Shown here: piece by piece, positions 32,394-43,758 of the stretch
How the letters are laid out: each line of letters opens with the position of its first letter
Position numbering within the stretch: the first letter of the stretch is position 1
NCBI GenBank assembly: GCA_030512335.1
Contig: JAULSU010000003.1
Location: forward strand, 4,464,001-4,528,000
Length of the DNA: 64,000 bases
Direction: 5' to 3'
Origin: Immersiella caudata
Lineage: Eukaryota > Ascomycota > Sordariomycetes > Sordariales > Lasiosphaeriaceae
Notes under the pieces: model-generated
Database searches by the model: none
Told to the model about the DNA's origin: nothing
What the model saw: the letters and a program-made list of their open reading frames with translations, nothing else
Translations under genes and position numbers: made by a program

Positions 32394-35300
32394 CTAACTT
32401 AACCGCCAAATCTCCCTCATCAACTCGAAGAAAGGCTCCAGAACGTTAGCTTTCGTGTCCAAATTCACCTCAAAAAACTTGATTCCAAGCTTCTTCGCCA
32501 GCCCTCTGCCATCATCCGCTGTCACAACTCGATCATTCTGGCCCCCATGTCTGACACCAACCAAAACAGCAGCTAACCCGTTGTAACTGTCCTTCAGGCT
32601 CCTTGTGTTCTTGTAAAGCGGCTCAACGGTACGGAATGAGCTCCCATTTGCAATGTTATAGACGAATATGCAACCGTCCTGTTGGTTTAAGGGCACATCG
32701 TGAAGGACCATCGTCGTCACGTATTCGGGTACGTACACCACTTCGTTGAGGTCTAGTTTGGCATATCTGCCATCCACCTGAATGTTTCGTTGATATCCTA
32801 TAGCGAGTTCAAACTAGCAACACGTTAGTCATGAATTTCAGGGCCCTTAATCTCATCTTACAACTCAACATCGCCCCATAGCAATGGGGTGTTCCCAGAG
32901 TAAATGCGAGGAGTGATCTGGGCGAAACTTACCTGCAGTTTAAGTTCCTCCTGGTCGAATGAATTCGTCCCCAGTATTGCCGCCCTAAAATTTGAGCGGG
33001 CGAACCTCAGAGGCTTAGGGACCATTTTTCCTCGAAGGGATGCAACCCATTTATCTCTTGTTTTTGCATCCGGTAACTCGAAGCTCAGCTCGTCGTATGT
33101 TGGGCTGACGCCATCTCGTTGCCACTGAACAACAATTCCATCTGTGTCTGTGCGAAAGTAGATTGAAAGGTGAGCACAACTGGGCGCGGTGGAATTCCGC
33201 CGCATTTTTTCAGGGCCGGGTCGTTGTACACACCTTTACTTTGAACGTCAAAGACGTCACACATGTTAATCAGCTTTTGGAGGTTGCGCCTCTGGCGGGT
33301 GCTCGTGGCTACCCGTATGCGTGATAGCCTTGATCTTGAGCCCTGGCCATCCCTCGTGCTATGTGAGCTGACAAAAAGTAGTACATGTCTGTACAAGTAT
33401 ACCTCAATGTGGACAGGCGACCTCAGCAAGTCGTTGGTACTAATCATCTGTCTCACCCTTCCCCTCGCGTCAGAAGCGAACAGGAGAAGTTCCCCACGCT
33501 CTGCAATGTCCTTTCGGTCCGATTTTGCGATAGTCTCGTAGAGAACCTGGTTTGTTGTGCGAAGTTTGAGTAGCTCTAGAGGCACATTGACCGCCCCCTC
33601 TACAGCTTCGAGGCACCGGGCAGCTTGGGCTTCGCCGGGTTGGCCGTTCGTTGAAAGGCCCTAAGGAGATGGCGTTACCGCTTAGTGTCTTCCAATGGAG
33701 ATCACGCTGCTTGGGTGTTTTTTTACCTCCACAAACGATCGATACTTCCTCAGCCGTTCGGCTGGCGCCGACAGAAGCGGAAGGACAGCTCGGGTCAGCT
33801 CCTGCATGAGCCCATCGCCTACGTTCGAGCTTGAAATCCTTTTCAAGGTATCAGCAGCTTCGATCTCCCCAGATATCATAGACGGATAGGAGGTTGTTGC
33901 CTGTTGGCTCCACCCCGAGAAGACGGTGTCCCAGCGCTGTTCGGTCCATGGCTTCAACGCTGCTTCCTCCGCTGCCAGGAGAAACTTTCTCTGGACGTTA
34001 ACCAAACTACTGAGGTTGTCAGTGTACCCCGAGCTCCAGCCAATCTTGACGAGAGACTGTTGGAGTTCTTCCAGGCGACCGACATAGGCGCGTTCAGATA
34101 GGAGGAAGGTTTCCGTGGCGAACGGTATAGACGGGTTGAAGAGGACGGCTCGGATCTCCCCAGCAGCTGTCAGTCTTTGCAACAAGTTTTGTAATAGTCT
34201 GATAAGCTTCAAGTGCTGTGTTGTGTCTTCGGCAAGAAGGTCTGCGGCAATAGGGCACTCCGCGGCAGTCAAGCCAAGTTGATCTGCACAGAGCTGGGTG
34301 CTCCACTGTTGCCTACCAACACCCGAACCAAGTAACAGTGAACTGAGGTTACTTTGCTGGAAATGGTCAACACGCTTAAACAGCTCCAGGAGACGCTGGC
34401 CATCGAGGAAGATATTCCGGAGTAACTCTAGTGGGTTCACATCCTCCCATGTGGATTGACGCAAGGCCAAAATGATGGGCTTGAAGTCTTCCAGTTGGCT
34501 CAGCTGCATCTCGATCTCCACACACTCGTGGAAGATGGATCTTTTCCATGCGGTTCTGGGCGCCGGGAAATCGGTCCGTGGTTTGTCGTCGTGGTCGCCA
34601 AACTGATAGTGCTGCGAGTTAACAAGGTCGTCGCGGTAGATGGGAAGCGCCAAGACAGAGAGCTCGGAGATGTCGCTGAGACTCATGCCGGAATACACAG
34701 ACCAGGCGTGCGAACGGGCAACAGAGCTTCGGAATGAGTAGTCCATCGTTTCTCTTTTTGCACGAAGATATGGACCAGATGTCTTCAGGTCCTCTTCGAA
34801 TGGCAGTTTGAACAATGAGAAGCGACTTGGCTTTGACGTGTCGCCTGGGCCCACTGTTGTGACGCTCATTCGCTGTTGTTGGGAGATGAGGGAGCTCCGT
34901 TGTTGCGGATCGCTATCGGCCACTTCCACCCCGGCGGGAGGTGGCTCATGGGCCAATTCGGACACCCGAGGCAAGCGACTGTTCTTCTGCAAGCTCCCAA
35001 CAAGCGAAAGGAGTTTCTGGTGGCTTTCCTCAGCCCGCGCTTGAAAGTCACTGCATTTCCGTCAGACCAGCTCCACCAAGGACATAACCCCGCGTCTTAC
35101 AGACCTTTGGAGGATATTTAAAATGCACGTAATCGAGCTCTTGAAGCCTTGGAGCCTCGCGAATATCGCCAGCAACGGGTCTTTTTTATTGACCCACCGC
35201 GCAGACGGAACGGCCGTGCGCCATAGGGATGCCGTACCTGGAGAATCTACAGACGGAAGTGTCTGGAGGATGGATTGAAGTTCATCGAAGATCAAAACGC

Positions 35301-35553
35301 CGTCAGTGAGCACCTCAATAAGGTCGTCGACTTGAATCAGAAACGCGTATCTGACGGGGCTGCCGCTGAGGTTCGACACGAATCCCTGGAGCCCGTGAAG
35401 GATGACCCTCGTTTGGAGAAGCTCGGACTCCATCTGCGAAGCAATGGCCGCCGCTGATCTCGTTGCTGCGGCATAGGGGCCTAACAACTTCGCGACCTCA
35501 GACGCAGCGGTGAGGATGCCTGCGACCGAGGCGATGGCGCTTAAGGGTTCCAT
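32394..35553 (-). CDS. fungal-N / Cdc24-CH / DH-PH RhoGEF fused to a degenerate Ras-like domain
   Basis: Five exons: 35105-35553, 33727-35050, 33234-33660, 32933-33147, 32394-32813. Introns are 54, 66, 86 and 119 nt; the first donor is GTCTGT, the others GTAAAA, GTGTGT, GTAAGT. All phases agree and give 944 residues. Order: SesA/STAND-type N-terminal helices 1-160 (MEPLSAIASVAGILTAASEV; NILQSDFQARAEE), a linker with AWSVYSGMSLSDISELSVLALP near 265, Cdc24 calponin-like 356-449, DH 459-625 (ETFLLSERAYVGRLEELQ; LSAPAERLRKY near 576), PH about 645-775, Ras-like 785-944. The Ras part keeps the fold (GCIFVYNI; FFEV..NVLEPFFELMREI) but lacks the P-loop GK[ST] (GTNSFDQE at 793), DTAG, NKxD (GVRHG) and SAK motifs. 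Likely a Rho-family GEF wired to an NLR-type N-terminus. The start ATG 35551-35553 is the MEPLSAIAS typical of this domain. Confidence 0.8.
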
Positions 35554-35809
35554 CTTGCCAACGGAGCGTCGTGCTGGAGGGGACGAGCCCGCCTCGAATT
35601 TGATGAGGGGAATGGTCGGTGAGGAGGAGGCGACACGGCCTGCATACATCACGTGCGAGGGATTCAGCTCCGACTGCTGGCAGCTGAACCTCGTTTACGC
35701 CCGCCAAGCCCACACTGCCTCGCCAAGCCACCTTCCGAGTCGCCGCAAAGCCCCAGCTTCCAACCATCGTCGGCGCATCAACCTCGATTTCGCTGCTGTC
35801 ATGTTTCTA

Positions 35810-36135
35810 CAGTAGAGGCCGAAATCAGTGTCCAGAAATCTCAAATGTTCAATCTTTCTCCGCACGGGCCAATTCCCCACTTATTGTGGGTTCTTGCTGA
35901 CATAATGGATTTTATCTTCTCGCGCGGGGCCAAAATTGCAGTGAAACCCCCTCAATAAGGCAACCGCAAGGCAACCGCAGCGCAACCGCAACTAAAAAAT
36001 CATTGCAATTTTAGCCCCACGCGAGAAGATGAAAATCCATTATGCCAGCAAGGACCCACAATAAGTGGGGAATTGGCCCGTGCAGAGAAAGATTGAACAT
36101 TTGAGATTTCTGGACAATGGTTTCGGCCTCTACAG
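35810..36135. mobile_element. 326-bp foldback MITE with TA target duplication
   Basis: Two arms of about 130 bp (35810-35944 and 36005-36135) are nearly perfect inverted copies, differing at a few positions. The ends are CAGTAGAGGCCGAAA and its complement (CTGTAGAGGCCGAAA on the other side), each flanked by TA (35808-35809 and 36136-36137), as for Tc1/mariner-pogo elements. The central loop carries repeated GCAACCGCA units. There is no coding capacity, so it must have been moved in trans. It sits 257 bp upstream of the RhoGEF-like start codon and 66 bp before the HET pseudogene, and would form a very stable hairpin if transcribed. Confidence 0.88.
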
Positions 36136-36200
36136 TAAGGACTTCTTTGCTCCCGAGCGGCAGCCACGTGCGCAAACTCCTCCAGGCCCCACTCCGCAAC

Positions 36201-37300
36201 ATGCCGCCTACGAAACAGCGCTAGCACCCCCCACTAGCGATCTACCGGTACAAACCTTTGAACGAATCCCTACGAGGGACTATTCGCATTCTACATCTCC
36301 AGTCAGGATCATGGCATCAACCGATCAAAGTCAAGCTGTCGCTGATCTGGGTCTTTTCGACCAGCCGCGACACAGGATCCACCCGCGCTCTGGACGATCC
36401 GCGACGAGAACGTGGATGGAATTCTGTGGGTTGACAGCCTCTGCATCAACCAGCAAGACGCCGTGGAGCGCAGCCATCAGGTCGCAATCATGGGCGACAT
36501 CTTCAGTCGGCGCAGGGGGTTATCGCCTGGATTGGGCCAGCAAGCGAGGGCAGCGACACGGCGACGGACCTCATCACACTCAGAGATCAGACCCTAGAGA
36601 CGAGGATGTATTGGGACCGCGACCTTGATGACTTCGAGATGAAGGCGTTCGTCGACCTGCTTCATCGGAGGTGCTGGAGCAGGGTATGGGTGGTGCAGGA
36701 GCTGTTCATGGCGGGAACCTGCTACATACAATGCGGCTCGAAAATAGTAACACGCCAACGGTTCAACAGATTCATCAGTCTTATTAGCCATCCTGGACCG
36801 CAATTTGAGGACCCGCCGTGGGGGAAAGCAAGAGCCGGGAAATCCTGCCGAAGGCTATCTACTAGCTCAGGAGTTCAAACGCGTACCTGGGCATCTCAAC
36901 TCTGTGCGAATATGGCTACGCCGATGCTACAATAGTGGCTTCCAAGCAACTGACGAAAGGGAACTTGTGTAAGCCCTCATCGGAGCATCAAGAGATGGAA
37001 ACCCATATAAGCTGATGAAAGCGGTTCCTTTTTTCTGGATGGATATCTCGCCGCGGTCTGCTCCGGCCGCTAAGAGCCAAGCACTGCTCCCTCTAAAATA
37101 TACAGAGAGGATGGGTCTAGAAGCGGACGATGACTTGCGCCAGAAAGTCTTCAGCGTCATGACATATTATGGTGTCGAATCTCTCGGTAGCCTAGCTTTG
37201 CGTCCCAAACACACAGGTGATCGCCGACCGCCCAGGCCAAGCACTAGCCCGCTCCAAACGACTGCATCCTCCAACCAAGAAGTAGCCCCTTCAGCCAGCT
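36201..37300 (+). pseudogene. HET-domain pseudogene
   Basis: The ATG at 36201 (MPPTKQR) meets TAG at 36222-36224, then the frame resumes with YRYKPLNES and IRILHLQSGSW, the standard start of HET proteins (YxPL..EIRLL.L.PG). About 40 residues that should hold the first HET block (YxALSYxWG) are missing. The second block is in another frame (GILWVDSLCINQQDAVERSHQVAIMGDIFS, from about 36413) and the third in yet another (TRMYWDRDLDDFEMKAF, LHRRCWSRVWVVQELFMAGT), followed near 37015-37200 by C-terminal scraps (TERMGLEADDDLRQKVFSV). Several frameshifts and a deletion make it clearly non-functional. The end is approximate. 37301-37932 contains nothing I can assign. Confidence 0.85.
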
Positions 37301-37932
37301 GACATTCGCAACTTAATAGTAACAGACACAACTCTTCAAGGTTATAAGCAGCACAACACTTGCCATTTTCTCGACTTTATGGAACAAGGCCTGTCGCTAC
37401 CCCTCGGGTCCTTCATCACTCACACCCCCAGCGCTCGGCGAAGCCTTCAAACCAGGCCTAGTTCAGTCCTCGTTCCATCACCATCACACCGAAACCCCTA
37501 CAACTCCTTCTCCAACACCTCAAAATACAAATCATGCTTCAACGCCTTCCCCCCATCCGCCAACTCATAATACGGAAACTCCCTCTTCTCCCCGGTAACC
37601 CGATACCCCGTCCTCTAATCTCACGAAACATCCTTCTTCTTACTTAGATCGTCTATTGTTGAGCGTTTGAAGTACTTAATGTTTGTTCAACTTGGCTCAC
37701 CCTAGGCAGCCTCTTCGATGGGTTCTATCGTATCGTGCTGCCCCGGCTTCAGACCAGTGGGTCCAATGCCTCGTCTCGCTCTGCAACGAACCGGCATTCG
37801 CAGCGAAGACTATCTCTGGCTTCAGAAGATCCGATGACGTTCCAGCTCTTGGAGTATCTGCACCACAGCATGATTCCCCTCGTCCTCCGCGTGTTGCAAA
37901 GCGGTCCTTCCACTCCTAGTTTGGGCATCAAT

Positions 37933-40900
37933 CTAAGCCCCATCTTCAAGAAGCTTTACAACTGCCTTATAGCCCTTCTTGGCTGCCAGTATCAGTGGTG
38001 TCCAGCCTTGGTTATCCTTTGATTCGATATCAGCTCCCCTGCGGAGAAGAAGCTTCACCATTGCCTCTTGGCCATCCCCGGCTGCCCGTGAGAGCGGTGT
38101 CCGGCCAACCTGGTTCCGGGTCTCAATATCAGCCCCCTTATCAAGAAGAAGCTCCACAACGCCCTCGTGGCCGTTCTCAGCTGCCCATGAGAGCGGTGTC
38201 TGGCCAATCTGGTCCCGGGTCTCAATATCAGCCCCCTTGTCAAGAAGAAGCACCACAACGCCCTCGTGGCCGTTCTCGGCTGCCCATAAGAGCGGTGTCC
38301 GGCCAACCTGGTCCCGGGTCTCAATATCAGCCCCCTTATCAAGAAGCACCACAACGCCCTCGTGGCCTCTCTCGGCTGCCCAGGATAGCGGTGTCTGGCC
38401 GAAACTTTGATCTCGAGACTTGATATCAGCCTTGTTATTGAGAAAGAGCTCGGCAACATCCTTGTAACCATACACCGCTGCCCACAGCAGCGCAGCAGAT
38501 TCACCGCCAAGGTGACCGACAGAGGGGTTTGATGTGGCGTGGGTTCTCAGATGGCGAGCAAATGCATCGATATCCCCGCACTTATGTGCCAAGGAACCGC
38601 CCTCGATGTGTTCGCAGTACCGAACTGGACAATAGACTTGGTGGCGAGTGGTGTGCGAGGCTTGGGGTTCTAAAATGGTGATTAGAGTGAGATACCACAC
38701 TTTATGTGATTTGTGTGTGAGAAATCTAGAACGTGGCGACCGTGAAGCCACGGCTTCGTGTGCCACCAAAGTCAAAGAAACACAAAAGTCGAAGACAAAG
38801 TTCCCCATAAACCGACAACAATAAACCTGGTACCGCCAGTTTACGCACAAAATAGAAAGGGGGCATACTGGTGACGTTGATCGCTGCATTCGCGCTGGTG
38901 GCAGCATCTGCTGGGGGGGTATCATCAGGATTTGCGACATCGTCGTCTCTGTTCTGGTTGCCTGGTTCCAGCACTTCGATCCACTGGTCCATTAGATTGC
39001 CCTGTCTTGAATATTCATGGCCCTCGCCGGTCTTGGGCGAAAATTGTTGCTGTATCGTTTCAAGGGATGCTGGTTCGGGAGCATCCGCGTCGCCGTGTGG
39101 ATCGCTGCGGTCTTCCTCAATGTCGTCCTCCTCGCCGAAGTCTTGTTCAATGAAATCTCTCCTGCCGCGACCTTGGATAACTTGATGGCTTTCAGCTGAT
39201 ATACTTGCACCCTTCTCGTCGTCGCCGTCCTCGTCTTCGACAGCTGGAAGACTAAAGAGGGCAAGACGCTCGAGGTGATGGCGTAGATGCCTCTGCATTT
39301 CGGGAATGTCTGTAAATGCTGTTGGGCACAAAGGGCAGGCCCTAGTGACTATAAGAGATGGTGGCATGGCCGCAGCCGTGAGCTCAGAACACCGCTGGTC
39401 GTGCCCGGCATCTGGGTGATCTTGTTCGAGGTGTTGAACGTAGTCTTGTTGCTTCGGAAACTCGTGCCCATGACTGTGACAATGCCAGACAATGGTGTGC
39501 TCGCTCTCGTGGTCAACCCACTCTTGGTAGGATCCGTATAAGCGGTTGGGATTCGTGCAGTCCTCATAGGCGCAGTGATACGGTTAGAGGTCGTGTATAA
39601 TGTGCGATCTACACGCGTCAGCACATAATTACTCTACCAGAGTGACGGTTGAGCTACCTCCATATGTCACTGGATAGATAGTCACCGGGGCAGATAAATT
39701 AGCAATAAGGGCAAGTAAAGAATTTGGGCCGGCCCTCCGCTGTCAGACGCGCGGGCGGCAAGGGCCACGCAACTTTCGCGCCCTGGATGGCAAATGCGGT
39801 CGAAACTCGGCTGCGGCGCGAGAAGATAGACTGGGTGTTATTACCATAGACGCCAACCATCTCGTCGTATTTAGTTACGCTCGTTGCAATAAACTGACGT
39901 GGCATTAAAGTGGCCACCTTCGAGTGCATTTATAACGGCGTGGCCGCCAGCACCTCCTGAAATGGGACTTCCCTTCCCTTCTTTCCTTCAACTGGACGAT
40001 CTGCCCCCAAAGCCTCCTGACTGCCGCGAATCCTGGCAGAGTGTTTCTTCCAATAGATAAATTGTTACTGTCGGCGTGCGTTCGCAATTCCAGTCCTCGT
40101 CACGAGGAAGTTTAATGGCGAAGCATAGTCGGACTCAACCTCACCGGCCTCATACCGAGAATCGCTCACATTAAGCTGCTTAAGAGACTCCCTAAGGCTT
40201 TGCCTCTGGATGAATGACACAACCATCACCGCCGACTCCTCTCTTTCTCTGATGTACTGTTCACTTTACTCTGGCCGAACATGCTTAAACAGTTCTCTCG
40301 TGCCTCTGTAAGGGCGACTTCGGGGATTCCGCATTTTGGTAGCTAAGCTGTACAAGTCGTCGATGGACTCAGTTATGCTGCGTTACCGGAAGTCCACTTC
40401 GTGAAACAAGCTACCGCTCGAAGGAGGCCCAGAGCCCCTAAAAGTAGCGCCGGCCGCACTGTCGCTCGAGCCGCTGTCACTGGTGCCTCGGCTTGAAAGC
40501 GAGGGGGAGCGTCTGACAGCGTCTTCGTTGAATTGGAGTTCTGCTGGCTGGCGTTTACCGGCTATGATAGATCGGAGTTCTTCGAGATGGTTTCCAAGCT
40601 CACCAAGTATATCTGCCAGCCGGCTTCTCATCACTTCCGCATCGCGCACCCTGTAATCAAGTGATACGTGGCCCGGTCGACTGAGGCTTAGATCTTGAGC
40701 CCAGAGTGTGAATCTTTCGCTTTCGGTTATCAGATTTCTCTGAAATATGGCTGCTGCTGTAGTTCCCGAGGGGAGATCCGAAAGCTCCCGAAATAGGCTG
40801 AGCACACGGATGCCAATGGGGAGAAGCATCACGGGAGTCTCGGGGTCGCCGCTATCGACGGGTGTATGAACTGACAGAGCATGGCTGTCTAATTCCCCAG

Positions 40901-41201
40901 AATCAGCCCTGCCGCTCGATGGGCTGGGGGAACGTCGATGTTCGTGTTGGCTGCCGAGAGGGGATCCTTCGCGCGTGGGTTGCTGCTTGGGGGAGCTCGG
41001 GCGGCTGTTGCTTTCGAGAATCAGTATTTGCGGTTATGGCAACTTGAGAGATAGCATACGACGTACAGCGTATCAGCGAGCCGTTCCCTGGCAGACTCGT
41101 AGACCTTGCGAGCCTAACTCGGCCGAGCTGTCGCCTGTTTTTGCGCAGTGCTATTCCGGACCGTCTTTTTCCATGGAAACGAAACCGTGTTCCGCGGCAT
41201 G
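37933..41201 (-). pseudogene. C2H2 zinc-finger / ankyrin-repeat protein with seven in-frame stops
   Basis: From ATG 41199-41201, conserved-looking sequence follows one frame with only splice-type changes: ARKVYESARERLADTL; after an intron FQRNLITESERFTLWAQDLS; ITESIDDLYSLATKMRNP; QYIREREES; FIYWKKHSARI; FFTCPYC; (intron with AG/GTAGCT..GTGTAG near 39602-39653) SHIIHDL; PYHCAYEDCTNPNRLYGSYQEWVDHE; WHC..H; CPLCPTAFTDIPEMQRHLRHHLERLALFSLP; then ankyrin repeats to TAG 37933-37935. This is the usual order of ascomycete C2H2-ankyrin proteins (cytosolic, NLR-like sensors of unknown ligand). Stops at 41115, 40383, 40266, 40065, 39930, 39699 and 39584 (first plus-strand base of each) interrupt it. Each becomes Gln by a single T-to-C change. 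The ankyrin part itself is open. Could be expressed only as a truncated ankyrin protein. Confidence 0.8.
38050..38450 (-). repeat. near-identical tandem ankyrin repeats, 99-bp units
   Basis: Inside the gene above, units starting with the same phrase recur at 38155, 38254 and 38350 (spacing 99 and 96 bp; the third lacks one codon), with more diverged units on either side. Encoded units read NGHEGVVxLLLDKGADIETR. Nucleotide identity is far higher than expected for old ankyrin repeats, pointing to recent duplication or concerted evolution. Confidence 0.85.
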
Positions 41202-41479
41202 ATTTCGACGATACCCGCAACTGGGCCGTGGCTTTGATGTGTGAGAGGAGTGAGAAGCCGTGAGATTCTAGCTTGGGTTTGCGTGCGGGGTTGATGCCTG
41301 TGACACGCGGGGAAGGTGCGCCTCAACAGCGCATCCCATTCCACCCATTGGCCAGGCTGCGGCATCTGCCAACAATTCGCATTGAGCGGATGGGTGCGGG
41401 AATTCCAGAATCTTTTTCTCTTCTCGACCCAATTTCCAACTCAACCCTCATCTCATTTCGGCACCCACCACACCGGATC

Positions 41480-43300
41480 ATGTCGGGATTCGAAGTCGCG
41501 GGGGTTATCCTGGGGGCAATACCCTTGGTCATAGCTGCTCTCGAGCATTACAAGAGCGGAAAGAGTGTCGCGAGTGCTCTTGTTCAATGGCGGGGCCACC
41601 TCGACACTCTCATTCACCGTCTCAGGCAGCAGGACACCCTCTTCCTCTTGAGCTTGCGTGAGCATCTAGATATCGCCGCCGTTCAAGAGCTATCGGCTGG
41701 CCGACTCGACTTGACACAGGAAGAATGCGCTACCATTTTCTCGTTCTCTGAGACCGAGGCTGCCATGAAAAAGTCTCTGGGTTCCTTGTACGGGATCATC
41801 CTTGAGACATTACGGCGGTATGAAGAGTGTCTGCAAAAGATCGCTGGCAAGATCCGCCACATTCAACGACTTGATGGGGTCAGTGCTACTTCCCTCTCTC
41901 CGCCTGGCCCCTTTCTTTGCAGCTGCCTTCCTCTCCTACTCCCCTGAACTTATATTGACGGCGTCTAGGCCCTGAAGGATGATCTCCGGGCTTTGATCAA
42001 GGCCAACCCACGGGTCAACGGCCGGTTTGACTTTAAAAAACGACTCTCTTTCGCCATCGAAAGAGGCAGCTTAAAGGCGCTCCTGGAAGATTTACGAGAG
42101 GATCGCCTGTCTCTCGGGCTCATTTGCAACAGTCTCAAAAATCATCAAGACTCGTCCGCCCGGGAGGTCTCCCGCGAAGCCATCAGGATCGCACGCCGGC
42201 TGGCCCAGGTACGGAGGAGAGCTGCTTCCCTCTATGCGGCCCTATCAAGTGGAGGGACTGCGTGCAAATGCAAAGTCGAGCACAGCGTCATGAATCAACT
42301 GCAATGCCGGACCGTCAAATCGGACTTGGGAAACGCCACAGCCTTCAGTCTCGTAGTACCGCTTGGTGGGAATGATGTGCAGCCAGCCTGGGCAACCGCT
42401 TTCCTGGTGGACATGACCGAGGAGGAGGCGGAGCAACAGCGCCATGACGGCATGGGTACGGTAGTGACGCCTCCGAAACGGCCTGCTGTGAGATTCGGCA
42501 CGCCAACAGACAAGAGGGCAGTCAGCCAGCAGCAAGCCCAGAAGGAAAAGGCAGTGAAAGATATGTGCGGTCTTGCGGCAGAAGCTTTAGAGAGCCAACG
42601 CCCGCTGCGGCTTCGACTTTTTGCCAACGCCTTGACCATACAGACCGTGGCGACTTCCCTACCGGTGGATATGACACCATTCGACAAGGTTCTAACCGTC
42701 ACCACACTGGGAGATGCTTTGGCCCAAGCCCCGCAACAGAGGAGCGGCTGCATATGGCACACTCCGAAACGACAGTCGCTTCTAGCCGTCGACATTGCTT
42801 CCTCAGTGCTACAACTCCAGCGAACCGACTGGCTCTGCGCCCCATGGAGCAGCCAAACCATCCACTTCATTATTGGAACTTGCGCGGGGAAAGAGAAGGT
42901 GGGCGTTTTCATCAGGGGAGATCTCATCGGCAGTCGCACTACCAACGTCGATCTCACGGGGACAGTTCCTGACACGGACCCTCACGTTGTGGTCCTTGAG
43001 CTTGCCATCCTTCTCCTCGAACTCTGGCACCGCAAGTCAATCGAAGCTTGGGCTTCCAGCCCAGCCAATGGGGCACAGCTCAACACTTCGGATATCGACA
43101 GCAGGCACATTGCCGTCATCCGTTGGCTGAGAGCGACTCACTTCAGCTTACCAGTGCCGTACCTTGAGGTGATTGAGTACTGCCTTCGTGTTTATTCCGG
43201 GAGGCCACAATCTTGGGACGATGAGCAGTTCGCTCAACGCTACTGCCAGAACATCATCATGCCGTTGCTGCAGAGCAGCAAGGTGTGGCCAGATGGATGA
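41480..43300 (+). CDS. DUF7580-type fungal protein
   Basis: Two exons, 41480-41878 and 41969-43300 (intron 90 nt, GTCAGT..GTCTAG), 576 residues; the join reads QRLDGALKDDL. The N-terminus MSGFEVAGVILGAIPLVIAALEHYKSGK is the hallmark start of this family, related in shape to the helical N-domains of fungal NLRs; the next 230 residues are helical (KRLSFAIERGSLKALLEDLRE). The C-terminal half (LRLRLFANALTIQTVA; VLQLQRTDWL; VVVLELAILLLELWH; LPVPYLEVIEYCL) has the kinase-like DUF7580 pattern without a catalytic HRD/DFG motif that I can see. Function is unknown; related modules occur fused to subtilases and HET/NLR architectures, consistent with the neighbourhood. It is divergent from the C2H2-ankyrin pseudogene, start codons 278 bp apart. 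Confidence 0.85.
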
Positions 43301-43758
43301 TACATGAGCTTCTACATCAGCGGTACTGTCACTCGACGGTCTGCAGCCCAGGGGGGCTGTTCCAATTTTCCGTGATGACAATGCGGTGGAGCGAGAACAA
43401 CAATGGCATTGTTTTGAATAACACATTTGACGGGAGCTTGGATGTTCCGTCCGCGGTCCGTTACGGGGTGATATCAAGACGATCACCTGCATTGGGTCCT
43501 TGAATATGCGGGAAACGTATTCTGTGCTTTCTCGCGCATGCACAAACCTCTACGAAAAATAGCATAAGGTAGCATCGGGTATGAGGTGAATACCTCCGAT
43601 GGTTTGTAGTGAACTCCCGAGGCCGTTGCAGGTTTTGTGCACTCTTTATTGTAGATTATGGCCATAATTACATTGTGGCCGAAACGAACAATTTTCAGCA
43701 ACAAAAGCACCAGAGCTCGGCACGGCAGAACACAAAAAGAACGTATGGGATTTCAGAA
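43301..43758. other. intergenic, convergent 3' ends
   Basis: 458 bp between two convergent genes. Short A/T-rich stretches near 43560 and 43700 could serve as poly(A) regions. No gene recognised. Confidence 0.5.

Noticed and set aside
37979..38423. Two repetitive plus-strand frames of about 142 codons
   Set aside because: Antisense shadows of the 99-bp ankyrin units; the repeats keep all frames open.
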